DNA of 31,862 nt from an uncultured Syntrophobacteraceae bacterium (lineage in GTDB: Bacteria > Desulfobacterota > Syntrophobacteria > Syntrophobacterales > Syntrophobacteraceae). This document shows positions 5,626-14,374 of the stretch, piece by piece. The translations under genes and the position numbers were made by a program. Position 1 is the stretch's first letter, and the number at the start of each line of letters is the position of its first letter. The DNA lies in the NCBI GenBank assembly GCA_937889795.1, contig CALBZH010000076.1, positions 1-31,862 of the forward strand, in the 5' to 3' direction. A model generated the notes under the pieces. The model was not told where the DNA came from and did no database searches. It saw nothing but the letters and a program-made list of their open reading frames with translations.

Positions 5626-7230
5626 ATGCAACGGTGCTGGGTTCAAATCGGATCGATTGTCCTCGTTCTCATGATCGCGTCGGGGGTGGGACTGGCGGCG
5701 GTACAGCAGACACCGAGCGAGCCACGCTGGGATTTCGGCAACCCGCATTCGCCGAACAACACGGCGGATCACTCGAAGTTCAAGGAGCTCCAACAGGAAT
5801 TCAAGAGCGGACCCGAGGTGACGCGCGCGTGTCTGACCTGCCACACGGAGGCGGCGTCTCAGTTTCACAAAACGATTCACTGGACCTGGCTTGCTCCAGA
5901 CGCCCCGCCTGAAGCCAAGATCGGAAAGGCCGGAAACGTCGTGAACAACTTCTGCATCAATCTGAGCTCCAATGAGCCCCGGTGTACGTCGTGCCATGCC
6001 GGTTACGGATGGAAAGACAAGCATTTTGATTTTGCCGCTCAGGACAAGGTCGATTGCCTGGCATGCCACGAACAGACGGGCACTTACGAGAAATTCCCCG
6101 CCGGCGCGGGCAATCCGGTGAGCGAGCCCAAGAAGATGGGCGAAAAGACGTTCAACCCGCCCGATTGGAGAAAGGTCGCGCAGTCGGTGGCCCTGCCAAC
6201 CCGCCAGAATTGCGGGACCTGTCACTTTTTCGGAGGCGGCGGAGAGGGCGTCAAGCATGGAGACCTGGACTCCAGCATGTTCAATCCCGACAAGGAGCTT
6301 GACGTGCATATGGATGCCAAAGGTCTCAACTTCACGTGCACACGCTGCCACACCACCGAGCAGCATGCCATATCGGGCCGTTCCTACAAGCTCACCGAGC
6401 AGACCGATCGCCGGAGCCTCCTCGACAACGACAGCATTAAGCGGATCACCTGTTACGCGTGCCACTCCGAGCAACCGCATAAGCATGAGGCCAAGCTAAA
6501 CGATCACACGGACAAGGTCGCCTGCCAGACCTGCCATATCCCCACATTCGCACGAAAAAACTCCACCAAGACGTCCTGGGACTGGTCGGTGGCGGGCAAG
6601 CGGGACGAATCCGGCAAGCCGATCGTCGACAAAAGGGATGGTCGCTCCGTCTATGACGGCATGAAGGGAGCGTTCATCTGGGAAAAGAACGTGGTGCCGA
6701 CCTACCTGTGGTACAATGGCAGGCTCAGTTATCTGACGCTCCAAGATCGTATCGATCCCTCAAGTACCGTGAGAATCAATTCTCCGACCGCCACGCCGGA
6801 CGATCCCAATGCGCGCATCTACCCCTTCAAGCTCCACCGGGGGAAACAACCTTACGACGCCAAGCGCAACACCTTTGTGGCGCCGCATCTGTTCGGAAAC
6901 GACGATTCCGCGTACTGGAAAAACTACGACTGGGTTAAGGCGTCACAAGCAGGCATGGACTATGTGGGGCTTCCCTTCAGCGGCGAAGTCGGCTTCGTGA
7001 AGACCGAGTATCTTTTCCAAACCACCCACATGGTCGCCCCCAAGGACAAGGCGCTCTCGTGCGAGGAATGTCACAGCCGTAACGGACGGTTGAAAGATGT
7101 GGCGGGAGTCTACATGCCCGGCAGGGACACGAGTCTGCCGATTGACGTCATGGGCTGGGGCGGGGTGTTTGCGGCAACCCTGGGGATCATGGGACACGGT
7201 ACGGCGCGCTATGTTCGGCGCAAGAGATAG
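5626..7230 (+). CDS. Octaheme c-type cytochrome, tetrathionate reductase (OTR) family
   Basis: This exported or membrane-anchored multiheme cytochrome has 534 residues. An N-terminal signal peptide (WVQIGSIVLVLMIASGVGLA) is followed by eight CXXCH heme sites with cysteines at residues 69, 120, 144, 196, 238, 276, 300 and 479. A C-terminal hydrophobic helix with a basic tail (GGVFAATLGIMGHGTARYVR) may anchor it to the inner membrane. Eight hemes, the seven-plus-one spacing and the length match the OTR family known from Shewanella, which can reduce tetrathionate, nitrite and hydroxylamine in vitro; the true substrate is often uncertain. The ATG at 5626 follows GAGGTG by 6 nt; a GTG at 5617 is also in frame. 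It is the first gene of a sigma-54-driven operon with a cytochrome b, which would pass quinol electrons to it. Confidence 0.92.
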   Translation: MQRCWVQIGSIVLVLMIASGVGLAAVQQTPSEPRWDFGNPHSPNNTADHSKFKELQQEFKSGPEVTRACLTCHTEAASQFHKTIHWTWLAPDAPPEAKIGKAGNVVNNFCINLSSNEPRCTSCHAGYGWKDKHFDFAAQDKVDCLACHEQTGTYEKFPAGAGNPVSEPKKMGEKTFNPPDWRKVAQSVALPTRQNCGTCHFFGGGGEGVKHGDLDSSMFNPDKELDVHMDAKGLNFTCTRCHTTEQHAISGRSYKLTEQTDRRSLLDNDSIKRITCYACHSEQPHKHEAKLNDHTDKVACQTCHIPTFARKNSTKTSWDWSVAGKRDESGKPIVDKRDGRSVYDGMKGAFIWEKNVVPTYLWYNGRLSYLTLQDRIDPSSTVRINSPTATPDDPNARIYPFKLHRGKQPYDAKRNTFVAPHLFGNDDSAYWKNYDWVKASQAGMDYVGLPFSGEVGFVKTEYLFQTTHMVAPKDKALSCEECHSRNGRLKDVAGVYMPGRDTSLPIDVMGWGGVFAATLGIMGHGTARYVRRKR

Positions 7231-7243
7231 AGAGGAGAGCTCG

Positions 7244-7885
7244 ATGAAGACCTGTGAAATGGAGCGACTGTATCTTTACTCCCGGTTCGAGCGGTTCTGG
7301 CATTGGGCTCAGGCAGCACTGATCGTCTTTCTGGCGCTGACAGGCCTCGAAATCCACGGCACGTATCGCTTTTTCGGCTTCGAGCTGGCGACAAGGCTTC
7401 ACAACTGGGCGGGAATCGGCTGGTTTCTGCTGTATGTGTTCATTGTTTTCTGGAACCTCACCACGGGAGAATGGAAGCACTACATCCCGACAACCAAAAA
7501 GCTTCTGGTCGTGGCGACCTATTACGTTTACGGCATCTTTCGCGGCGAGCCGCACCCGGTGCCCAAGAGTGAGCGCAACAAGCACAATCCCCTCCAGAGG
7601 CTGACCTACCTGGGCATTTCGATCGTCCTCATTCCCGTTCAGGTGTTGACGGGACTTCTCTACTACACTCACAACCATTGGCTCCAATGGGGAATCCGGT
7701 GGAAACTGGCAAGCGTGGCCACCATCCATTCCGCGGCGGCGTTCGGACTCCTCGTCTTCCTGATCGTTCATGTCTACATGACAACCACCGGCCACAGTGT
7801 CTGCGCACATCTGAAGGCCATGTGCACGGGTTGGGAGGAAGTACCCAAACCCGCTCACCCGGAAGTGCTCGACCGAGCCGCCTGA
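7244..7885 (+). CDS. Cytochrome b (diheme, thiosulfate reductase / b561-like) membrane subunit
   Basis: This 213-residue integral membrane protein has four predicted helices: FWHWAQAALIVFLALTGLEI, NWAGIGWFLLYVFIVFW, YLGISIVLIPVQVLTGLLYY and TIHSAAAFGLLVFLIVHVYM. Histidines lie where the b-type heme ligands of this family sit (H20-type in RFWHW, RLHNW in helix 2, TIHSA and IVHVYM in helix 4). It resembles the membrane subunits of thiosulfate reductase and Ni-Fe hydrogenase. It starts 13 bp after the octaheme gene with GGAG 6 nt before the ATG, so it is the operon partner. Its expected role is quinol oxidation at the membrane with electrons delivered to the periplasmic octaheme protein, or the reverse. 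The direction of electron flow is inference. Confidence 0.9.
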   Translation: MKTCEMERLYLYSRFERFWHWAQAALIVFLALTGLEIHGTYRFFGFELATRLHNWAGIGWFLLYVFIVFWNLTTGEWKHYIPTTKKLLVVATYYVYGIFRGEPHPVPKSERNKHNPLQRLTYLGISIVLIPVQVLTGLLYYTHNHWLQWGIRWKLASVATIHSAAAFGLLVFLIVHVYMTTTGHSVCAHLKAMCTGWEEVPKPAHPEVLDRAA

Positions 7886-8019
7886 TCGTCCAAGCCATCT
7901 GACTGGGACAGGTTCATGTGGCAGCACCCTTGCATGCGCCATGTCGGTGTGTTAGTTTCATGATTACCGGAAGGCCGACAGGCGGCCAGGCATACTCAAT
8001 TGAAAGGAGATAGTCATCA
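7886..8019 (+). promoter_or_regulatory. Intergenic region with sigma-54 promoter for the HesB-like gene
   Basis: TGGCAGCACCCTTGCA at 7919-7934 fits the sigma-54 pattern TGGCAC-N5-TTGCW with one mismatch in the -24 element. GG (7920-7921) and GC (7932-7933) are exactly 10 bases apart. The predicted transcript start is near 7945, 75 nt before the HesB-like ATG. No GTTAAC site is present nearby, so a different activator from the one at 4005-5393 may be used. The ribosome site AAAGGAGA lies at 8003-8010. Confidence 0.7.
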
Positions 8020-8340
8020 ATGGTCCACATCTCTGATAGTGCGGACAAGGTTCTGAACGAGTACTTCAAAGGGAAGGAAATATCGCCCATCCGGATATTC
8101 CTTCAGTCTGGTGGCTGAGGGGGCCCGTCTCTCGCAATGGTTCTGGATGAGCCAAAGGATTCGGATGATGTCTTCAAGATCAATGGATTCACGATGGTCA
8201 TGGACAAAGACCTGCACACCATGACGAAAGATGTGACGGTTGACTATGTCAATTATGGCATCGGCTCGGGCTTCAAGGTTTCCTGCGAGGTTCCCATTCC
8301 AGGTGCCAGTGGTGGCTGTGGAACGTCATGCAAGTGTTAA
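8020..8340 (+). CDS. HesB/IscA-like protein with in-frame TGA, probable selenoprotein
   Basis: From the ATG at 8020 (AAAGGAGA 9 nt upstream) the frame meets TGA at 8116-8118 and continues without change to TAA at 8340. It gives 106 residues with selenocysteine at 33. The context QSGG-U-GGPSLAMVLDEP is the HesB-like selenoprotein signature, in which cysteine-containing homologues read GGCGGPSLG. The position corresponds to the first metal-ligating cysteine of IscA/ErpA-type iron-sulfur proteins. The C-terminal cysteines (C100, C104, C106 in GGCGTSCKC) match the second ligand cluster. The preceding half (ISDSADKVLNEYFKGKEISP) has the usual alpha-beta start. HesB-like selenoproteins are an established family in anaerobic bacteria; their precise role is uncertain. 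It appears monocistronic, with its own sigma-54 promoter and a strong terminator. Confidence 0.9.
8116..8118 (+). other. In-frame UGA, probable selenocysteine codon (Sec33)
   Basis: The TGA is codon 33 of the HesB-like frame and replaces the conserved cysteine of the GGCGGPSL motif. The downstream part alone would lack the N-terminal strand and first ligand, so treating it as a separate gene starting at 8137 makes no structural sense. Confidence 0.88.
8129..8151 (+). promoter_or_regulatory. Candidate bacterial SECIS hairpin of the HesB-like gene
   Basis: Pairs are 8129-8131 with 8149-8151, 8132-8133 with 8146-8147, and 8135-8136 with 8144-8145. T8148 and G8134 are bulged. The seven-base loop AUGGUUC carries GG at 8139-8140. 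These G's lie 21-22 nt after the TGA, within the range reported for bacterial SECIS loops. The stem is weaker than the DUF166 one, but the protein signature is stronger. Confidence 0.6.
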
Positions 8341-8451
8341 TGGCTTTGAGCACGGAGGCTCGGCAAGGCTCTAGAGGGTGACATTCGACGCACTTTTTGG
8401 GAGTCAAGGAGCCGACACGTCAAATGATAGCATTTTGGGTGCGTTAGCCAG

Positions 8452-8485
8452 AGCAAAAACGGGGATACTGATCCCCGTTTTTGCT
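8452..8485 (+). terminator. Strong intrinsic terminator after the HesB-like gene
   Basis: A perfect 15-bp stem (AGCAAAAACGGGGAT at 8452-8466 against ATCCCCGTTTTTGCT at 8471-8485) encloses the loop ACTG. The GC core is followed by TTTTT on the plus strand, and the A-run on the other arm would let it work in both directions. It is 111 bp past the HesB-like stop; the bases between (8341-8451) show no further gene. Confidence 0.9.
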
Positions 8486-8553
8486 GTCTGGTGAAGGATC
8501 ATACCAGGAGCATTCCTTTGGTCATCACCCGGAGGAGATCGTCGCTGCAACCC

Positions 8554-9873
8554 ATGTGCTCCCCGATGAATTCCATATCCCGGTTCTGCGCTTCGATCTT
8601 TCTTGCCATGACGGCACTTGTGATACTCGCTGTCTCCTATGGACACGCCGCAAGGCTGACCGAGGGTCAACCCGCTCCCGTTTTTTCCCTGGAAGACACG
8701 GAGGGACGCCCTCACGACCTTTCGAAAGCGCAGGGGCTCCTCCTGGTCCTCTATTTTTGTGATCTCGACTCCAAGCCAAATCTGGAAGGCCTTCTTCGAC
8801 TCAACCGACTCTCTTCAGCGTACCCTCAAAGCCAGCTGCAGGTTTGGGCGGTCACGTTGTCCTCAAGGGAGCGGGCTCAGCACACCTGGTCCAGACTCAA
8901 CCTCACCTTCCCCATCCTTCCCGACACCAGGGGAGTCAGCGAACTGTACGACGCACAAGTCATTCTGCCCATGCTTTATGTCGTTGACGGGAGCGGCACG
9001 ATCATCGGGTCCCTCAGTGGGACGGGGAAGACGATCGAAGAGCAGCTGAAACGACTTGTGGAAGCCAGGATCGAATCGCCCCAGAAGCGCAGGGATCAGG
9101 ATTTCGAGGACCTCAAGCGCAACGGAATCCAAGCCTATGACGAAAAGCGTCTCGAGCCGGCATCGCAGTACCTCACGAAGGCGCTCGCCATCAAGCACGA
9201 CCGAGAATGTTACCTCTATCTTGCCCATGCCTGGATTGAGATGGAACAGGACGCCAAAGCGGAGCAAACCCTGGAGGCTGCCATCGAGGCTTATCCCAGG
9301 GAGGCTCGTTTCTTCGAGACGTATGTGGATTTATATCTGGCGCGCAAGGATCCCCAGCGTGCAAGAAAGACTCTTGAACGCGGTCTGAAGCAGTTTCCCG
9401 ACGATCGCAATCTGCTAGCTTTGAAGGACGGCGTCGACAAGGCCATGCGGAGGGATAGTCAGCAGAGCCGAACGCTCCCCGTCTCACCCATCAAGAAGAC
9501 CGTTGAGACACCGGAGCAGAAGGCGCGCAGCCTCTTTTTTCTTGCCAGGCAAGAGAATCAGAAGCTTACCTGGGATTCTTGTCTGGCCAAGAAGGCCCAG
9601 CAGCGGGCTCAAACCATGGTCCGCAAAGGGACCTTCGACCACAAGGACCCTGCCACTGGAAAAAACCCAGCCTGGGACCTCGTCAAGACCTGCCACAAGG
9701 CCGCTTTCGCCGGAGAGAATTTGTCCAAGGGGGACGCCCAGTCATCCAGATCCATCCACGCGGCGTTCATGGAAAGCAGCTCACACAGAAAAAACATCCT
9801 GGACACCCACTTCACCCTGATGGGGGTCGGCTGTTCTGAGAACATCTGTGTCGAGCTGTTTGCAGGCTTCTAA
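8554..9873 (+). CDS. Secreted thioredoxin-fold / TPR / CAP-domain fusion protein
   Basis: This predicted exported protein of about 439 residues has three modules. A signal peptide (FCASIFLAMTALVILAVSYG) leads into a thioredoxin-like domain of the AhpC/TlpA type (EGQPAPVFSLEDTEGRPHDL). Its active-site region, YFCDLDSKPNLEG, has one Cys instead of CXXC. Two or three TPR repeats follow (AYDEKRLEPASQYLTKALAI, then AEQTLEAAIEAYP and ARKTLERGLKQFP). A C-terminal CAP/SCP domain shows FDHKD, FAGENL, SSSHRKNIL and FTLMGVGCSENICVELFAG. The lone Trx cysteine suggests a peroxiredoxin-like or inactive fold. ATGs at 8554 and 8566 and a GTG at 8491 are all possible starts; none has an ideal ribosome site, though GGAGGAG lies at 8531-8537. 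The function is unknown; CAP proteins are often extracytoplasmic binding modules. Confidence 0.85.
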   Translation: MCSPMNSISRFCASIFLAMTALVILAVSYGHAARLTEGQPAPVFSLEDTEGRPHDLSKAQGLLLVLYFCDLDSKPNLEGLLRLNRLSSAYPQSQLQVWAVTLSSRERAQHTWSRLNLTFPILPDTRGVSELYDAQVILPMLYVVDGSGTIIGSLSGTGKTIEEQLKRLVEARIESPQKRRDQDFEDLKRNGIQAYDEKRLEPASQYLTKALAIKHDRECYLYLAHAWIEMEQDAKAEQTLEAAIEAYPREARFFETYVDLYLARKDPQRARKTLERGLKQFPDDRNLLALKDGVDKAMRRDSQQSRTLPVSPIKKTVETPEQKARSLFFLARQENQKLTWDSCLAKKAQQRAQTMVRKGTFDHKDPATGKNPAWDLVKTCHKAAFAGENLSKGDAQSSRSIHAAFMESSSHRKNILDTHFTLMGVGCSENICVELFAGF

Positions 9874-10280
9874 AGCGTGCCATGAGCCTCAAACGCGGGA
9901 TGAGTCACACCGAGGGAGTCGCAGTGTCGGAAAACCACTTTCTTCCTTGACATAGGATGATGGGCTTGATACGAAACTTCAATTTTGTCGTTAGGTTGGC
10001 CACGCTTGGATCCTCAGAGGACTGAGACGAAAGACCTGGAGTGCCCACACGAGTGAGCAGATTGAGCCTGATCCTCAGCCGCGAGAGAGCCTTTGGGAGC
10101 TATCGCCCGAAGGCTTTTGATGTTTCTGTGCCGCGGCGAGCAACCGTCACACCTCCCTTGAAGGGGGCGGGACGCTCCTGCCAGACGGGTCGATCCGTTC
10201 GCATGGAGCTTACGGACGTTGGTGAGGGCTCGAGGGGGGTGGCTTCGCTACGGGACATCTGGAACAAAAGAAAGGACGAC
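9874..10280 (+). other. Long intergenic / leader region ahead of panC
   Basis: This stretch of 407 bp lies before the panC ATG. TTGACA at 9947-9952, a 17-base spacer and TACGAA at 9970-9975 form a possible sigma-70 promoter with a perfect -35 and a weak -10. That would give a leader of about 300 nt. The panC frame stays open back to 10041, but the upstream translation resembles nothing and a good start exists at 10281. I could not fit the leader to a SAM, SAH, cobalamin or THF riboswitch consensus by eye, although the downstream metK-ahcY genes would make one reasonable. Confidence 0.45.
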
Positions 10281-11138
10281 ATGCGCATCATCGAGCACGC
10301 TTCCGAGATGCAGCAGCAAGCGGACAAGTGGCGCAGAGAAGGCAAGCGCATTGCCTTTGTACCCACCATGGGGTACCTGCACGCTGGGCATCTGACTCTC
10401 ATGCAGGCAGCCCGGCAGTATGGCGATGTGGTCATCATGAGCATCTTCGTCAACCCTGCCCAGTTCGGACCCAATGAAGATTTCGCACGCTACCCGCGGG
10501 ACATTGAGCGCGATGTACGGCTCGCCTCGGAAGTCGGCGTGGAGGCAGCCTTCATTCCGAGGGTCGAAGAGATCTATCCCAGCGGATTTCAGACCTATGT
10601 TGACGTGACGGACGTCACGACCCCTCTGTGCGGCCGGAGCCGCCCGGGGCACTTTCGCGGAGTGACGACGGTTGTTGCGAAGCTCTTCAATCTTGTTAAG
10701 CCGCACACGGCGGTTTTCGGACAGAAGGACTACCAGCAGCTGGTGACCATCAAACGGATGGTTACCGACCTGAACATGGATACGGAGATCGTTGGCCACC
10801 CCATCGTCCGTGAGACAGATGGCCTGGCCATGAGCAGCCGGAACAGTTACCTGGACGCTTCACAGCGACGGACGGCCCTCCGGCTGAGCCGATCGCTCGA
10901 AGCAGCCCAGCACCTGGTGGAGGAAGGAGAACAGCGAAGCGATATCATCCTGGAGAGGGTGAGGGAGACGCTTGAGGCGGGAGACGGTCTTCGGGTGGAC
11001 TACGCCGAGCTTTGCCACCCCGAGACCCTGGAAAAGGCCCCGAAAGTCAACGGTCCGACGTTGCTCGCCCTGGCAGCCTACGTGGGCAGCACGCGGCTCA
11101 TTGACAACCGGCTCCTGCTTCCCAAGACACTCTCGTAA
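10281..11138 (+). CDS. panC: Pantothenate synthetase
   Basis: This enzyme condenses pantoate with beta-alanine using ATP, the last step of pantothenate (vitamin B5, CoA precursor) synthesis, in the cytoplasm. At 285 residues it is the usual length. Motifs are VPTMGYLHAGHL (the HxGH nucleotidyl-transfer motif), FVNPAQFGPNEDFARYPR, FGQKDYQQL and AMSSRN, the KMSKS-like loop. The start at 10281 is chosen because the conserved N-terminus (MRIIEHASEMQ) begins there, with AAAGGA a few bases ahead. It is the first gene of panC-panD-metK-ahcY; its partner panD makes beta-alanine. Confidence 0.97.
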   Translation: MRIIEHASEMQQQADKWRREGKRIAFVPTMGYLHAGHLTLMQAARQYGDVVIMSIFVNPAQFGPNEDFARYPRDIERDVRLASEVGVEAAFIPRVEEIYPSGFQTYVDVTDVTTPLCGRSRPGHFRGVTTVVAKLFNLVKPHTAVFGQKDYQQLVTIKRMVTDLNMDTEIVGHPIVRETDGLAMSSRNSYLDASQRRTALRLSRSLEAAQHLVEEGEQRSDIILERVRETLEAGDGLRVDYAELCHPETLEKAPKVNGPTLLALAAYVGSTRLIDNRLLLPKTLS

Positions 11139-11175
11139 AGACCTCAGCCATTCACTCACCTCCAGGAGGGCCCTC

Positions 11176-11532
11176 ATGCAGCGCATCATGATGAAATCCA
11201 AGATTCACCGCGCCCGGATCACGGATTCCAATCTCGAATACGAAGGCAGTCTCTCGATCGATGAATTGCTCATGAAAGCAGCGGACATCCTGCCCTATGA
11301 GCAAATCAAGGTCTACAACGTCAACAATGGCGCTCGATTCGACACCTACGCCATCCCCGGGCCGCCCGCAAGCGGGGTCATCTGTCTTAACGGCGCCGCT
11401 GCCCGGATGGGGGCACGGGGCGACCTCATCATTATCGTGACGTACGCCCAATACGAAAACGCGGAAATTCAGGCACACGAGCCCAAGGTCGTGCTGGTTG
11501 ACCCAAAGAACCGTAGGATCGACGCCAAGTAG
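11176..11532 (+). CDS. panD: Aspartate 1-decarboxylase proenzyme
   Basis: This enzyme decarboxylates aspartate to beta-alanine for PanC. The 118-residue proenzyme carries the self-cleavage site EYEGSLSID: cleavage between Gly and Ser produces the pyruvoyl cofactor on the new N-terminus. [20 protein letters not shown] and [20 protein letters not shown] are characteristic. AGGAGG lies 6 nt before the ATG at 11176, 37 bp after panC. Nothing is unusual in length or motifs. Confidence 0.97.
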   Translation: MQRIMMKSKIHRARITDSNLEYEGSLSIDELLMKAADILPYEQIKVYNVNNGARFDTYAIPGPPASGVICLNGAAARMGARGDLIIIVTYAQYENAEIQAHEPKVVLVDPKNRRIDAK

Positions 11533-11576
11533 AAGCGGATTCAAACGTACCAATCCAAAAGGAGGAGCCATCCACT

Positions 11577-12746
11577 ATGTCCATGCACAACTTCCTGTTT
11601 ACGTCGGAGTCCGTCACGGAGGGCCATCCGGACAAGGTTGCCGACCAGATCTCTGATGCCGTTCTCGACTCCATCATCAAGGAGGACAAAGCGGCGCGAG
11701 TTGCATGCGAAACGCTGGTCACCACCGGACTCGTGTTCGTGGCTGGAGAAATCACGACGTCGGCATGGGTCGACATCCCGGAGATCGTTCGCCAGACTGT
11801 GAAGGAGATCGGGTACAATGATTCCTCGATGGGGTTCGACTGGGAGACTTGCGGCGTACTGACCAGCATTGACAAACAGTCCCCGGATATCGCCGTTGGA
11901 GTGAACCCCGGAGAGGGTCTTTTTGAAGAGCAGGGCGCCGGCGACCAAGGCCTCATGTTCGGCTTCGCGAGCAACGAGACCCCCGTCTTGATGCCCATGC
12001 CCATCTACTATGCCCACCGGCTGGGCCGTAAGCTGGCCGAAGTCCGTAAAAGCGGCGTCCTGGACTTCCTGCGCCCCGACGGCAAGACCCAAGTGACAGT
12101 GGAATATGCCGACCACAAGCCCGTGCGCGTCGATACGGTTGTCATTGCGGCTCAGCACACGCCCAATGTCTCCTATAAGAACATCTGCGAGGGCATTATC
12201 GAAGAGGTCATCAAGAAGACCATCCCCGCGGAGCTTATGGATGACAAGACCAAGTACTTCATCAACTCCACCGGCCGTTTCGTAATCGGCGGTCCCATGG
12301 GTGACTGCGGCATGACCGGCCGCAAGATCATTGCTGACACCTATGGCGGCCAAGGAAGCCATGGTGGCGGCGCCTTTTCCGGCAAAGACCCGTCCAAAGT
12401 GGACAGGACCGCCTCCTACATGGCGCGATACGTCGCCAAGAACATTGTCGCGGCTGGCCTTGCCGACCGAGTCGAAGTCCAGGTCGCCTACAGCATTGGC
12501 GTCGCCGAGCCCGTGTCGCTCATGGTCGACACGTTCGGAACGGGCAAGATTTCCCCGGACCGCATCGCGGAAATCGTCCGAGACACCTTCTCGTTCAAGC
12601 CCGCCAACATGATCAAGCACCTGCGCCTGCTGAGACCCATTTTCAAGAAGACCGCAACGGGTGGCCATTTCGGTCGAAACGACCCGGATTTCACCTGGGA
12701 AAAGACCGACATGATCGACATTCTGAGGGAGAAAGCCGGTCTTTAG
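11577..12746 (+). CDS. metK: S-adenosylmethionine synthetase
   Basis: This enzyme makes SAM from methionine and ATP with hydrolysis of the tripolyphosphate intermediate; it is cytoplasmic and tetrameric. At 389 residues it matches bacterial MetK. Signatures are [20 protein letters not shown] at the N-terminus, the methionine loop [15 protein letters not shown] and the phosphate-binding [22 protein letters not shown] lies 11-12 nt before the ATG at 11577, itself 44 bp after panD. The following gene, ahcY, recycles the product of SAM-dependent methylation, so the pair forms an activated-methyl-cycle unit attached to pantothenate genes. Confidence 0.98.
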   Translation: MSMHNFLFTSESVTEGHPDKVADQISDAVLDSIIKEDKAARVACETLVTTGLVFVAGEITTSAWVDIPEIVRQTVKEIGYNDSSMGFDWETCGVLTSIDKQSPDIAVGVNPGEGLFEEQGAGDQGLMFGFASNETPVLMPMPIYYAHRLGRKLAEVRKSGVLDFLRPDGKTQVTVEYADHKPVRVDTVVIAAQHTPNVSYKNICEGIIEEVIKKTIPAELMDDKTKYFINSTGRFVIGGPMGDCGMTGRKIIADTYGGQGSHGGGAFSGKDPSKVDRTASYMARYVAKNIVAAGLADRVEVQVAYSIGVAEPVSLMVDTFGTGKISPDRIAEIVRDTFSFKPANMIKHLRLLRPIFKKTATGGHFGRNDPDFTWEKTDMIDILREKAGL

Positions 12747-12793
12747 TCTGCTTTACGAGATGAGCAACGCATTCATAGGGTTGAGGAGAGTAA

Positions 12794-14050
<1,257 letters not shown>

Positions 14051-14374
14051 GATCGGGTTCGTGAGCACGGGCGGGCACGAACCTCACCGGATTCGATCCG
14101 GGTGCCATCGACTGGAATGGATTCCTAAGCTGGAAATAGCGTCTACGACGTTGTGGGGGCCAGCTTCGGAATCCCGGGCGGGCACTTGAGGCCGGGTGAG
14201 GCTCCAGGCGGGCGTTGGGCCCTCGTGCTCTGATCCTGGGCCTCTCCTGTGTCGAAGATTCGGGCGACGCGGTTGTTTTTCTAACAGGGTCATCCATGCC
14301 GCCAAGGTGGACGGGCTCTAACGATGAACGTAACGGATGACTGTCGGGGTACGTTCCGAAAGGTTTTCTCGTTC
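14051..14374 (+). other. Intergenic region between ahcY and mltA with hairpins
   Basis: Directly after the ahcY stop, GGTTCGTG (14056-14063) pairs with CACGAACC (14076-14083). A second hairpin follows around 14085-14105 (CACCGGAT against ATCCGGGTG). Neither is followed by a T-run, so they may act as Rho-assisted or 3'-protecting structures rather than intrinsic terminators. The rest is GC-rich with no gene I can support. An in-frame ATG at 14324 could extend MltA by 17 residues. Confidence 0.4.

Noticed and set aside
8137..8340. Separate 67-residue ORF starting at ATG 8137
   Set aside because: The ATG lies in the predicted SECIS loop and the fragment lacks the first half of the HesB fold; the gene starts at 8020 and reads through the TGA.
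9976..10280. SAM, SAH or cobalamin riboswitch before panC
   Set aside because: None of the conserved cores of these classes could be found by eye; only a long leader is claimed.
11541..12668. 375-codon minus-strand ORF opposite metK
   Set aside because: MetK on the plus strand is unmistakable; the antisense frame is a codon-bias shadow.
14085..14107. T-arm-like sequence GGATTCGATCC suggesting a tRNA
   Set aside because: The apparent T-loop has the wrong length and no acceptor, D or anticodon arm can be fitted around it.
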